DNA from: Phycisphaerales bacterium
Lineage (GTDB): Bacteria; Planctomycetota; Phycisphaerae; Phycisphaerales; UBA1924
DNA: 37,646 nt
Direction of reading: 5' to 3'
Assembly (NCBI GenBank): GCA_015492715.1
Contig: WGEO01000003.1
Coordinates: forward strand, 1 to 37,646
Shown here in pieces: positions 19,309 through 27,863 of this stretch. A program made the position numbers and the translations under genes. The notes beneath the pieces were generated by a model that was not told the origin of the DNA, made no database searches, and saw nothing but the letters and a program-made list of their open reading frames with translations. The first letter of the stretch is position 1. Each line of letters opens with the position of its first letter.

Positions 19309-20555
19309 CGCCTGATCTCCCGCACGCGGACATCCCGGTACATCACCTCGTTGCCCGGGTGGTGCGTCTGCAGCGCAAAGTGCCCTTCCTCGAAGTCGTC
19401 GAGCTCGGCGTCGACCATCGGCACGCCGTTGACCCAGGTCTGGATCCGATCGCCCACGGCGCGGATGCGATAGTCGAACCACGCGTTGTCGCGTGTGATC
19501 GGCCCGTCCAGGTGCTCGGGCCACGCACGGTCATACACGCAGCCGGTGAAGTTCTTCGGGTCGTGCTGGTCGACCTGGGCCTCGTACCCCAACGGCCAGG
19601 TATCGGGGTCCTCCGGGCGTGGGATCGTGCGGAAGTACAGCCCACTGTTGCCGTTCGTATTGACGCGCACGAACGCACGCAGCTCGAAGTCCCTGAAGGT
19701 TCGCTCGCTGAACAGGTGCCCCGGGCCGTCGCGTCCGATGGTCGCGCCGCCCTCGATCTCCCGCTCGCCGACGCTCCAGGTCCCGCCGCCGCGTGCGAAC
19801 CACCCGTCCAGATTCCTGCCGTTGAACAGTTCCGTGTATCCGCCGGGATCGGGATCGGGCGACAGGTCCAGGATCTTGATGTTGCGGAACCGCACCTCCT
19901 GCCCGTGATCCTGCAGGCTGATATAGCCGGTCGGATAGCGGTCGCGCAGGGGCAGCGGCTGGTCGGGCCTGCGAAAGAACCCGCGATCGTCGAGCCGCTG
20001 GCTCTGATGGATATGCTCACCATTGAGCCAGACATCCAGCGTGTCGCCCACGCAGCGCACGCGATAGGTGTTCCACTGACCCGCGGGGCGCACGGCCTGC
20101 GACGCCGGCACGATCGCGTTGTACACGGCCCCGCACCCATTGATCGCCGGCTCGTCGCCGTGGCTGTCATAGATCTGGATCTCGAAGCCCGTAAACGCGG
20201 GATCGCCGTACGCCGAGCCGCGAAGGCCCAGACCCGAGTTGGCCCCTTCACTGAGATTGAAGTCGAGGACGAGTTCGAAGTTCCGATAAGTGCGGTCCGT
20301 CCGCAGCCACCACCCAGTCCCCGGGCGGACGATCACCAACTCCCCGTCGCGCACGCCCCAGGCGTCGATGTCGCCGGAGGTGGTCCAGCCGTCGAGGTTC
20401 TCGCCATTGAAGAGCAATGTCCACCCCGTCCGGCGCTCGTCCTCGCTCAGGGTGTTGATCTCGGCGGGCTGGTGAATCTGGGCAAGAACGCTCGACATCA
20501 GCACGGTCAGCCATTGCATCAGCAGCATCGTGATTCCCCTGTGGATGAGGCGCAT
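19305..20555 (-). CDS. Secreted protein with two tandem DUF1080 (3-keto-disaccharide hydrolase-like) domains
   Basis: LFNGENLDGWTTSG...YRNFELVLDFNLSEGANSGLGLRG and ELFNGRNLDGWFARGGGTWSVGEREIEGG...FRDFELRAFVRVNTNGNSGLYFRT; N-terminal signal-like segment. Confidence 0.85.
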   Translation of the reverse strand: MRLIHRGITMLLMQWLTVLMSSVLAQIHQPAEINTLSEDERRTGWTLLFNGENLDGWTTSGDIDAWGVRDGELVIVRPGTGWWLRTDRTYRNFELVLDFNLSEGANSGLGLRGSAYGDPAFTGFEIQIYDSHGDEPAINGCGAVYNAIVPASQAVRPAGQWNTYRVRCVGDTLDVWLNGEHIHQSQRLDDRGFFRRPDQPLPLRDRYPTGYISLQDHGQEVRFRNIKILDLSPDPDPGGYTELFNGRNLDGWFARGGGTWSVGEREIEGGATIGRDGPGHLFSERTFRDFELRAFVRVNTNGNSGLYFRTIPRPEDPDTWPLGYEAQVDQHDPKNFTGCVYDRAWPEHLDGPITRDNAWFDYRIRAVGDRIQTWVNGVPMVDAELDDFEEGHFALQTHHPGNEVMYRDVRVREIRR

Positions 20556-20655
20556 CGTATCGCCGCCCTTGACGCAAGTCGGGATCAGACAAACCCGACA
20601 TTGGCAACGGGGCATGCCTTGATGACCATCGGCGTGCGCCCATGCGAGGACATCG

Positions 20656-21693
20656 GTGCCGCACGATCCACCCAAGCACGAGATCGACCTCCTTGTTCGC
20701 GGGGCTTCCGCCATCATGCGGGCATCCGACGGGGACAGTGCCCTGACACGCCTTGCCGAGGCGCTCGGGTCCCTTGGCGAGCGGGTCGTCAGGACCACCA
20801 TGGATCCGGGCGAACCCACCGGTGCGCACACGATGGCGCTGGTCGGGTGCGCCGGACAGGTGCTGGGGCATGTGGAGTTCGCGTCACCCCCTCGCCATCG
20901 GGATGTCGTCGAGATGCTGTGTGCCCTGTGCGCGCGCACGATCGAGGCGATGCGTGCCCGCGAGCAGGCCGGCGACGAATCGCTGGAGCGCATGGCCCGC
21001 GCGTTCGTCCATGACACGAACAACATCCTGGCGGTCATTTCCGGGCATGCGCAGCTGGCTGGGCGCTCGCTCGGAGCTGACCATCCGGCCGCACGCCCCG
21101 TCCGGCGTGTCGAGCAGGCTGTCGAGCATGCGCGGGAGATGGTCTCCTCGCTGCTGGATCTTGCCCATGTCCCTGCTCCAGCGCACACGACGATCGATCT
21201 GGGCGAGTTCCTGACTCGCGATGCCGACCTGCTCGAGGACCTGATCTCCTCGGCTCATTCCGTGGAGGTCCGGGTTCCGGATGGCGAGTCCCTGCCCGTC
21301 CGCGCAGTGGTCGCTCGCCTGCGCCAGATGCTGGTGAATCTCGTGCTCAATGCCTGCGATGCCATGCCCGCGGGCGGGGTCGTGCGGATCGATTGCGAGC
21401 GCGCAGGAGAGAGCGCCCACCCTCGCGCGCGCATCTGCGTCCGTGATCAGGGCGAGGGGATCGATCCCCAGATCCTTGGTCGGGTCTTCGATCGCGGGTG
21501 GACGACGCGTGGGAGCGGACGCGGGCTGGGGCTTGCGATCGTGCGGGAGATCGTGCATGAGCACGCGGGCAGCATCGAGATTCAGAGTGAACCGGGCAAA
21601 GGGTCCTGCGTCCGGATCGAGTTGCCCCTGGCCTCGTCGCCATGTGCTCCCGCAGACTCGGCTTCCAGCCTGCGGAACGCCTCGTTGCGATAG
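20656..21693 (+). CDS. Sensor histidine kinase (no receiver domain)
   Basis: H-box FVHDTNNILAVISGHAQLAG; N-box QMLVNLVLNACDAMPAGG; RDQGEGIDPQILGRVFDRGWTTRGSGRGLGLAIVREIVHEHAGSIEIQSEPGKGSCVRIELP. GTG start. Confidence 0.88.
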   Translation: MPHDPPKHEIDLLVRGASAIMRASDGDSALTRLAEALGSLGERVVRTTMDPGEPTGAHTMALVGCAGQVLGHVEFASPPRHRDVVEMLCALCARTIEAMRAREQAGDESLERMARAFVHDTNNILAVISGHAQLAGRSLGADHPAARPVRRVEQAVEHAREMVSSLLDLAHVPAPAHTTIDLGEFLTRDADLLEDLISSAHSVEVRVPDGESLPVRAVVARLRQMLVNLVLNACDAMPAGGVVRIDCERAGESAHPRARICVRDQGEGIDPQILGRVFDRGWTTRGSGRGLGLAIVREIVHEHAGSIEIQSEPGKGSCVRIELPLASSPCAPADSASSLRNASLR

Positions 21694-22625
21694 AGGCCGG
21701 CTTCCTCTTCGATGCGCCAGGCGCACGCCGGGAAACGCTCTGCGATCGAGTAGGCCTCGCGTGGTCCGAGCACGCTGAGGGCCGAGGCAAGGGCATCGGC
21801 GGTGGCGGCATCGGGGCAGACGACGCTCACGACGCGGGGGGTATCCACAGGGCGCCCCGAACGCGGGTCGAGGATGTGTGAAAGGGGGCTGCCCTCGACG
21901 ACGAGATGCTGGTATGTCGGTCCGGAGGTTGCGATTGCCCGCTCGCTGAGCAGGAGAAGGTCCGCCGGCCCGTGCAGGCCCTCGATGCGGACGGGCCACC
22001 CGGGGCGACCCGGTGGCGGCAGTCCCGCGAGCAGGTCGCCTCCCATGTCGATGAGGAACCGGGCGATACCGTGCGATCGAAGCACGCGGGCGGCTTCGTC
22101 GGCGGCAAGGCCCTTGCCGATCCCGCCGAAGTCGAACACGATGGGGGCCGACGCCAGGAGCGCCGGACCCGGGACGAGTTCATAGTCGACCCTTGATTGG
22201 GCAAAGGCTCGGCGGGCCTCATCGGGTGGCGGAGGGGCGCCATCGGCCCGTGCGCGTCGCCAGAGACGGGTCAGTAACCCCATCCGTTCATCAAATGCTC
22301 CATCCGTCCGGATGCGGATCTCCTTCGAGCGCGCCAGTGCGTGGGCGAGGTCCTCGCGGATGGGCAGTGGTGTGCCGGGGCGGAGTTCTCGCGCGACACG
22401 GGCGACCTCGCTGTCCAGACGGTAATCGCTGAGCGCCTGCTCCAGTTCGTCGATGCGATCAAAGGCGGCGCGTGCGGCGGTCTCGGCGGATGCGTCGTCG
22501 GGCGCATAGAGCACGATCCGGGCGTCCGTGCCCATGAGGATCTTCCTAAACTCGTAGCGATGCAGGGACTGCACGCGTTCCGAGAGCGTGCACGAGGGGC
22601 AGAGTAGCCCAAGGAGGGCCATCAT
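21582..22625 (-). CDS. apbE: FAD:protein FMN transferase (ApbE family), exported
   Basis: MGTDARIVLYA, FDFGGIGKGLAADEAARVL, FLIDMGGDLLAG, AIATSGPTYQHLVVEGSPLSHILDPRSGRPV, DALASAL; hydrophobic N-terminus. Start uncertain (22622/22625/22634/22655). Confidence 0.85.
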   Translation of the reverse strand: MMALLGLLCPSCTLSERVQSLHRYEFRKILMGTDARIVLYAPDDASAETAARAAFDRIDELEQALSDYRLDSEVARVARELRPGTPLPIREDLAHALARSKEIRIRTDGAFDERMGLLTRLWRRARADGAPPPPDEARRAFAQSRVDYELVPGPALLASAPIVFDFGGIGKGLAADEAARVLRSHGIARFLIDMGGDLLAGLPPPGRPGWPVRIEGLHGPADLLLLSERAIATSGPTYQHLVVEGSPLSHILDPRSGRPVDTPRVVSVVCPDAATADALASALSVLGPREAYSIAERFPACAWRIEEEAGLYRNEAFRRLEAESAGAHGDEARGNSIRTQDPLPGSL

Positions 22626-22626
22626 C

Positions 22627-23499
22627 GTGAGCATGCGTAGGGCGGCGGGGATCATGGCGTTGTGTGCGCTCATCGGGGGCGCTGCTGGGCAGGAGCAGGC
22701 GACGCGGGCACTGGAGGACTTCGAGGAGCATATCCCCGGGACGACCGTGCGATTCCAGATGATCGCAATCCCTGGGGGGGTGCTGGAAAAGGTCGGGGCG
22801 GATGGAACACGCGAGCGGATCGAGATTCCCCCCATGTGGGTCTCGCGGACCGAGGTGACCTGGGATCTCTACGATGTCTACCTGTATGCCTTGGACGAGC
22901 CCGCAGGCGAGGGCGATGGTGCGATCAGCCGACCCAGCAAGCCGTATGTGCCTCCGGATCGCGGATTCGGGCACAGCGGGTTCCCGGCGATCAGCATGAC
23001 GCGCCAGGCAGGCGAGCGATTCTGCGAGTGGCTGACGATCCGAACGGGGCACAAGTACCGTCTGCCGACGAGCGACGAGTGGGAGTACTTTGCCCGTGCG
23101 GGTTCTTCGGGGGCCTACGCGTTCGGCGACGATGCGTCCCTGCTGGGGCAATACGCGTGGTTCAAGGGCAACACCTCGTACAAGACGGAGCCCGTGGCTC
23201 GCAAGAAGCCCAACGCGTGGGGGCTGTACGACATCCACGGGAATGTGGCCGAGTGGGTGATGGACCCCTCGGAGCCTCGCCCGATCGCACGCGGGGGGGC
23301 GTATCTGGACGATCCAGAGGGGTTGACCTTTGGCGCGATCAAGCGCCAGGACTTTTCCTGGAATGCGAGTGATCCGCAGATTCCCAAGAGCACCTGGTGG
23401 CTCTCGGATTGTGGATTCGTCGGGATCCGGCTCGTGTGCGAGGGCCCGATCCGGTATGGTGATGATGAGCCCGGGGAGGATGGCCATGGCGGCAGGTGA
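22627..23499 (+). CDS. SUMF1/formylglycine-generating-enzyme-like domain protein, secreted
   Basis: MWVSRTEVTWDLYDVYL, YRLPTSDEWEYFARAGSS, NAWGLYDIHGNVAEWVMD, IARGGAYLDD, GFVGIRLV; signal-like N-terminus; AAGGAGG 9 nt upstream of the GTG. Confidence 0.85.
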   Translation: MSMRRAAGIMALCALIGGAAGQEQATRALEDFEEHIPGTTVRFQMIAIPGGVLEKVGADGTRERIEIPPMWVSRTEVTWDLYDVYLYALDEPAGEGDGAISRPSKPYVPPDRGFGHSGFPAISMTRQAGERFCEWLTIRTGHKYRLPTSDEWEYFARAGSSGAYAFGDDASLLGQYAWFKGNTSYKTEPVARKKPNAWGLYDIHGNVAEWVMDPSEPRPIARGGAYLDDPEGLTFGAIKRQDFSWNASDPQIPKSTWWLSDCGFVGIRLVCEGPIRYGDDEPGEDGHGGR

Positions 23500-24838
23500 G
23501 TTGGATCGGCGCGAGTTCGTCAAGCGGTCGGCGGCGTTTGCGGCGGCAGGATCAATCGCGGGTCCCTCGCTGGCGGCCCATGCCGTCGGAGCACACGCAA
23601 ATGTCGCGGGCAGCGACTCCATCCGCGTCGGGCTGATCGGCTGCGGCGGGCGTGGCACGGGAGCGGTCGTGCAGGCGCTGCGGGCCGATCCGGGCACGGT
23701 GCTCCATGCCATGGGCGACGCCTTTGCCCCACGCATCGAGACCTGCCTCGGTCATGTGCACAACGCAATGGCCCAGAGCGACGAGCAGGCCGGCGGAGGG
23801 TCGAGCACCTTTCGCGACAAGGTCAAGGTCGACGAGGACCACCGCTTCGCCGGGTTCGACGCGTATCGGCGTGTGATCGATTCGGGCGTGGACATGGTGA
23901 TCCTGACGACGCCGCCGGCGTTTCGTCCCGAGCATCTGGCCTATGCCGTCGGTGCCAACAAGCATGTGTTCTGCGAGAAGCCCGTCGCGGTGGATGGCCC
24001 GGGCATCCGGAGCGTGCTGGCAAGTGCGCAGGAGGCCCGCGAGCGTGGGCTGAACCTGATGTCGGGCTTCTGCTGGCGATACAAACTGCAGGTTCGCGAG
24101 CTGTTCGAGCAGTTGCACGCGGGGCGTGCGGGCGAGATCGTGAGTGTCTCGAGCACCTACAACACGACGGGCTGGCACAAGCCCCAGCCTCGCAAGCCCG
24201 AGTGGACGGAGATGGAGTGGCGCCTGCGCAACTGGCACTACGCGACATGGCTGAGCGGAGACCACATCGTCGAGCAGGCGGTGCACGCGATCGACTGGCT
24301 GCACTGGGCCTATCGCGATGTGCCGCCGGATCGCTGCGTGGCCGTGGGCGGACGGATGACCCGTCCGGATGTGCCCGAGACCGGCAATGTCTACGACAAC
24401 TTCAGCGTGACCTACGAGTTTCCCGGCGGAGCGCGGGCGTACCACATGTGCAGGCACTGGCCCAACACGCCCAGCGACAACACGATGTATCTGCAGGGAA
24501 CCAAGGGACGCACGCACATGAACCCGTGGGCGGGTCGCCCGCATGCGATCGTCGGCGAGCAGCCCTGGGAGGGCAGCGCACCGAACAACGACATGTACCA
24601 GCAGGAGCACGACGAGTTGTTCGCGTCGATCCGCGCGGGCGAGACGATCAATGACGGCGAGTGGATGGCACACTCCACGCTCATGGCGATCATGGGACGC
24701 ATGGCGGCCTACAGCGGGCAGGTGGTGACCTGGGAGCAGGCGCTGAACTCGCAGGAGAAACTGACGCCGGATACCTGGGAGTGGGGCGATGCGCCGCCCT
24801 GCGAACTGGCGATTCCGGGTGTGACGAAGTCTGCATAG
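23486..24838 (+). CDS. Tat-exported Gfo/Idh/MocA family oxidoreductase
   Basis: Twin-arginine signal DRREFVKRSAAFAAAGSIAG; RVGLIGCGGRGTGAVVQAL; KHVFCEKPVAVDG (EKP). Overlaps the SUMF1 gene by 14 nt; GGGGAGG upstream. Confidence 0.9.
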   Translation: MAAGELDRREFVKRSAAFAAAGSIAGPSLAAHAVGAHANVAGSDSIRVGLIGCGGRGTGAVVQALRADPGTVLHAMGDAFAPRIETCLGHVHNAMAQSDEQAGGGSSTFRDKVKVDEDHRFAGFDAYRRVIDSGVDMVILTTPPAFRPEHLAYAVGANKHVFCEKPVAVDGPGIRSVLASAQEARERGLNLMSGFCWRYKLQVRELFEQLHAGRAGEIVSVSSTYNTTGWHKPQPRKPEWTEMEWRLRNWHYATWLSGDHIVEQAVHAIDWLHWAYRDVPPDRCVAVGGRMTRPDVPETGNVYDNFSVTYEFPGGARAYHMCRHWPNTPSDNTMYLQGTKGRTHMNPWAGRPHAIVGEQPWEGSAPNNDMYQQEHDELFASIRAGETINDGEWMAHSTLMAIMGRMAAYSGQVVTWEQALNSQEKLTPDTWEWGDAPPCELAIPGVTKSA

Positions 24839-24871
24839 TTCCGGGGTTCGTTCCGGATTCGGGAGGGCACG

Positions 24872-26149
24872 ATGAGCGAGTACACACGCCGGCAGTTCGT
24901 CCGCACGGGTGCCGCGATCGGCATGGCCGCGATGAGCCCGGGCACGCTTGCCGCCTTTGCCCGACGCAACGCGGACGACACGCTGCGCATCGGCGTGATC
25001 GGGTGCGGGGGGCGGGGCACGGGGGCCGCGGTCAACGCCCTGGAGGCCGACGAGGGAACGCGAATCGTCGCGATGGCGGATCTGTTCGAGGACCGTCTGA
25101 ACGGCTCTCTGGGGCACCTTTCGGGCATCGAGCAGTTCAAGGGTCGGGTCGATGTGTCCCCGGATCGTCGCTACACGGGCTTCGATGCGTACAAACGCCT
25201 GCTGCTGGACGGCGGCATCGACTATGTGATCCTCGCGACGCCCCCGCATTTCCGCCCGATGATGTTCGAGGCGGCAGTCGATGCCGGCGTGCATGTGTTC
25301 ATGGAGAAACCGGTCGCGGTGGATCCCGCGGGCGTCCGCACGGTGATCGAGGCGGCGTCGCACGCCGACGCCCAGCGCCTGTGTGTCGTGGCGGGCACGC
25401 AGCGCCGCCATCAGGAGTGTTATCTCCAGGCGATGCAGCGGATCCGTGATGGTGCGATCGGCGAGATCATCAGCGCCAGCTGCTCCTGGAACCAGGGCGG
25501 GCTGTGGGTCCACAAGCGCAAGCCCGAATACTCGGACATGGAGTGGCAGATCCGCAACTGGCTCTACTTCTGCTGGCTCAGCGGCGATCACATCGTCGAG
25601 CAGCATGTCCACAACCTCGATGCGGTCAACTGGGCCATGGGAGGCCCGCCGATTCGCTGCACGGGGATGGGCGGCAGGCAGGTCCGCACCGCCCCCGAGT
25701 ATGGCAACATCTTCGATCACTTCGCCGTCGAGTACGAATATGCCAACGGCGCCAACTGCCTGAGCACATGCCGCCAGATCGACGGATGCGACAGTAGGGT
25801 CGAGGAGATTTTCCGCGGCACGAAGGGGCAGGCACGCACCCATCACGGCTTCGCCGAGATCGCCGGACAGCAGAACTGGCGCTACGACGGTTCGAACCCG
25901 AACCCGTATGTCGTCGAGCATCAGGACCTGATCCGGGCCATCCGCTCGGGCGAGCGTCTGAACGAAGCCCGGCGTGTCGCGGAGAGCACGCTGACGGCCA
26001 TCATGGGGCGCATGAGCGCCTACACGGGCAAGAGCGTGACCTGGGAGCAGGCCATGAGCTCAAAACTGGACCTCAGCCCATCGGCGTATGTGTTCGGCGA
26101 CCTGCCCGTGCGCGAGGTGCCCGTGCCGGGGCGCACGCCACTTATCTGA
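24872..26149 (+). CDS. Tat-exported Gfo/Idh/MocA family oxidoreductase
   Basis: TRRQFVRTGAAIGMAAMS Tat signal; IGVIGCGGRGTGAAVNALEAD; VHVFMEKPVAVDP; visibly paralogous to the preceding gene. Confidence 0.9.
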   Translation: MSEYTRRQFVRTGAAIGMAAMSPGTLAAFARRNADDTLRIGVIGCGGRGTGAAVNALEADEGTRIVAMADLFEDRLNGSLGHLSGIEQFKGRVDVSPDRRYTGFDAYKRLLLDGGIDYVILATPPHFRPMMFEAAVDAGVHVFMEKPVAVDPAGVRTVIEAASHADAQRLCVVAGTQRRHQECYLQAMQRIRDGAIGEIISASCSWNQGGLWVHKRKPEYSDMEWQIRNWLYFCWLSGDHIVEQHVHNLDAVNWAMGGPPIRCTGMGGRQVRTAPEYGNIFDHFAVEYEYANGANCLSTCRQIDGCDSRVEEIFRGTKGQARTHHGFAEIAGQQNWRYDGSNPNPYVVEHQDLIRAIRSGERLNEARRVAESTLTAIMGRMSAYTGKSVTWEQAMSSKLDLSPSAYVFGDLPVREVPVPGRTPLI

Positions 26150-26190
26150 GATAAAAGCGGAGCGTCGAGAGGATGTCGTAGCCAGGCCGG

Positions 26191-26883
26191 TTATGTCTCG
26201 TCGTCGGCAAAGGACATTCTGCAAAGACACATATCGCCGAGATTCTCTAGATCAATCATGTACTTCGGGGGGCGAGGCTTCCCATTGGAGTTCCGGCCTT
26301 GATGCATTTGTGGCAGTTTGTCCAGATGATCTTCATCCATGACAACAAATAGAAGTTCTACCAAGATTGCATGGGTTTTCCGGTAGCGAGAAGTTGCATT
26401 TCGCCTCATTCGACCTCGTTCGTAGTCTGAGTGTCCACCCTTGAGGTCGGTGTGCCATCTTTGGAAGGATCTGTCTATATCGTTGTACTCGACATCACAA
26501 AGAGCGATTATGACGCCGTAGGCTCCATCATGAAATACGGCACTGCGCATGGCAGAACAGTCATTCAGGATCGCCTTGTGATCATCAGATTTGATGGCCT
26601 TAGCCTTGAAGTCCCAGTTAATGGTTCGCTTGGAGTCGAATACGACAGGGTTATTATTGGCATTGTGCAGCCGGTCGCCCGGTATCGTGAACTCGGGGGG
26701 AAGCAGGTTCCGGCAACGCCACTCAAAGTAGAAGGCCCACCATTCCATCTGCTTCCAGTTATAATCTGCTTCCTTCAGTTTGAGAACACATGCCTTGCCT
26801 TCCCAGTCGGTATCTATGCAGCGAAGTCGTGCCCTGGCGATCTTGATATCCTGAAACACCGAGTCTCGCAGGGATGGATTCAT
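26191..26883 (-). CDS. Putative type II restriction endonuclease (PD-(D/E)xK-like), partner of adjacent methyltransferase
   Basis: Lower-GC ORF 36 nt downstream of the MTase on the same strand; PVVFDSKRTINWDFKAKAI fits a D-(x)7-D-x-K metal-binding core. No family recognised by eye. Confidence 0.6.
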   Translation of the reverse strand: MNPSLRDSVFQDIKIARARLRCIDTDWEGKACVLKLKEADYNWKQMEWWAFYFEWRCRNLLPPEFTIPGDRLHNANNNPVVFDSKRTINWDFKAKAIKSDDHKAILNDCSAMRSAVFHDGAYGVIIALCDVEYNDIDRSFQRWHTDLKGGHSDYERGRMRRNATSRYRKTHAILVELLFVVMDEDHLDKLPQMHQGRNSNGKPRPPKYMIDLENLGDMCLCRMSFADDET

Positions 26884-26889
26884 GCCGCA

Positions 26890-26917
26890 TTGTCCGTAAC
26901 AGATCTTGTCCCGTAAC
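26890..26917 (-). repeat. Direct repeat between MTase stop and putative REase start
   Basis: On - strand GTTACGGGACAA-GATCT-GTTACGGACAA (12 and 11 nt, differing by one G), 6 nt upstream of the REase ATG. Confidence 0.75.
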
Positions 26918-26919
26918 GG

Positions 26920-27756
26920 TTATCCGATCTGGGAAAACAGCTTCGCATCATCATCTTGCCGATTCTGGTCGTCAGCCTCGACTCGATAGCGGCCGGATTC
27001 CAGGCGGTGCATTATGAATCGATAATAATCATCGGCGATCTCAAAGCCAAGATACCGCCGGTTATTCATCTTGCTGACAACTGCCACCTGTCCCGATCCC
27101 ATGAACGGATCGAATACCAGGTCTCCTTCCTTGCTGGAATAGGCGAGGATCTTTTCGATCAGTTCGCGAGGGAGCTTGGTCGGAGTTTTCTTGTCTCCAG
27201 TCCAGTACTCCCGCTTGATGATCCAGACATCTTCTTTGTCTTTGTAGTGTGCGCTCCCTCCCGAGGGAGACCGTTCCTGTTTGCCGTGGCGTGCAAACGG
27301 ATAGAATCGCCGCAGTTTGTCGTCTTTGCAGACATACAGGCAATGATAGTGTGAGGTCACATATTTTCTCTTTGTGACTACACCGAACTGGTATTTCCAA
27401 ATGATGTGATTGACTGTTGTAAAACCGACATCATCAATGGCAATGAGGATATCTTTGAGATTATTCCAGCCGCTGAAGATGTACGCACTGCCCGTATCTT
27501 TGAGGATTCTCCATATGCCACTCACCCAGTTGCGGGTAAAATCGGCGTAGTCGGACTTGTCAACCTCGTGATAGCCATCCAGTACTCTTGACGATGTTCG
27601 ATTGTAATTACTTCGATGTGCCTTGAAATCTATTGCAAAGGGCGGATCCGTTATGACGAGATCGACGAACCCGCTTGGGAGCGATCGCATTCCGGTGATA
27701 CAGTCGCCATGGATGACAAGGTCTTCGGGCACGGCATGTGGTGAATCCGAACTCAT
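26920..27756 (-). CDS. Site-specific DNA methyltransferase, beta-class amino-methyltransferase (N6-adenine likely)
   Basis: Motif IV DPPF (DLVITDPPFAIDF) N-terminal to motif I (DLVFDPFMGSGQVAVVSKMNNRRYLGFEI). Confidence 0.93.
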   Translation of the reverse strand: MSSDSPHAVPEDLVIHGDCITGMRSLPSGFVDLVITDPPFAIDFKAHRSNYNRTSSRVLDGYHEVDKSDYADFTRNWVSGIWRILKDTGSAYIFSGWNNLKDILIAIDDVGFTTVNHIIWKYQFGVVTKRKYVTSHYHCLYVCKDDKLRRFYPFARHGKQERSPSGGSAHYKDKEDVWIIKREYWTGDKKTPTKLPRELIEKILAYSSKEGDLVFDPFMGSGQVAVVSKMNNRRYLGFEIADDYYRFIMHRLESGRYRVEADDQNRQDDDAKLFSQIG

Positions 27757-27762
27757 GTGCCT

Positions 27763-27791
27763 ATGGTATGAGCAGATCCTCGCCGACGCAA
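27763..27791 (-). promoter_or_regulatory. Possible promoter for the MTase giving a near-leaderless transcript
   Basis: On - strand TTGCGT - 17 nt - TACCAT, with the ATG (27756) 6 nt after the -10 box. Confidence 0.3.
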
Positions 27792-27863
27792 GCCTGTTCG
27801 CTTTGTCGATGGCGGCGACTGGCAGGAAAACTCTGGTGTCGTGAGGCGGGCTCGATACAGGGG

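Noticed and set aside
17056-19473. 805-aa + strand ORF opposite the M60-like gene
   Set aside because: Same shadow-ORF effect; opposite strand has clear protease motifs.
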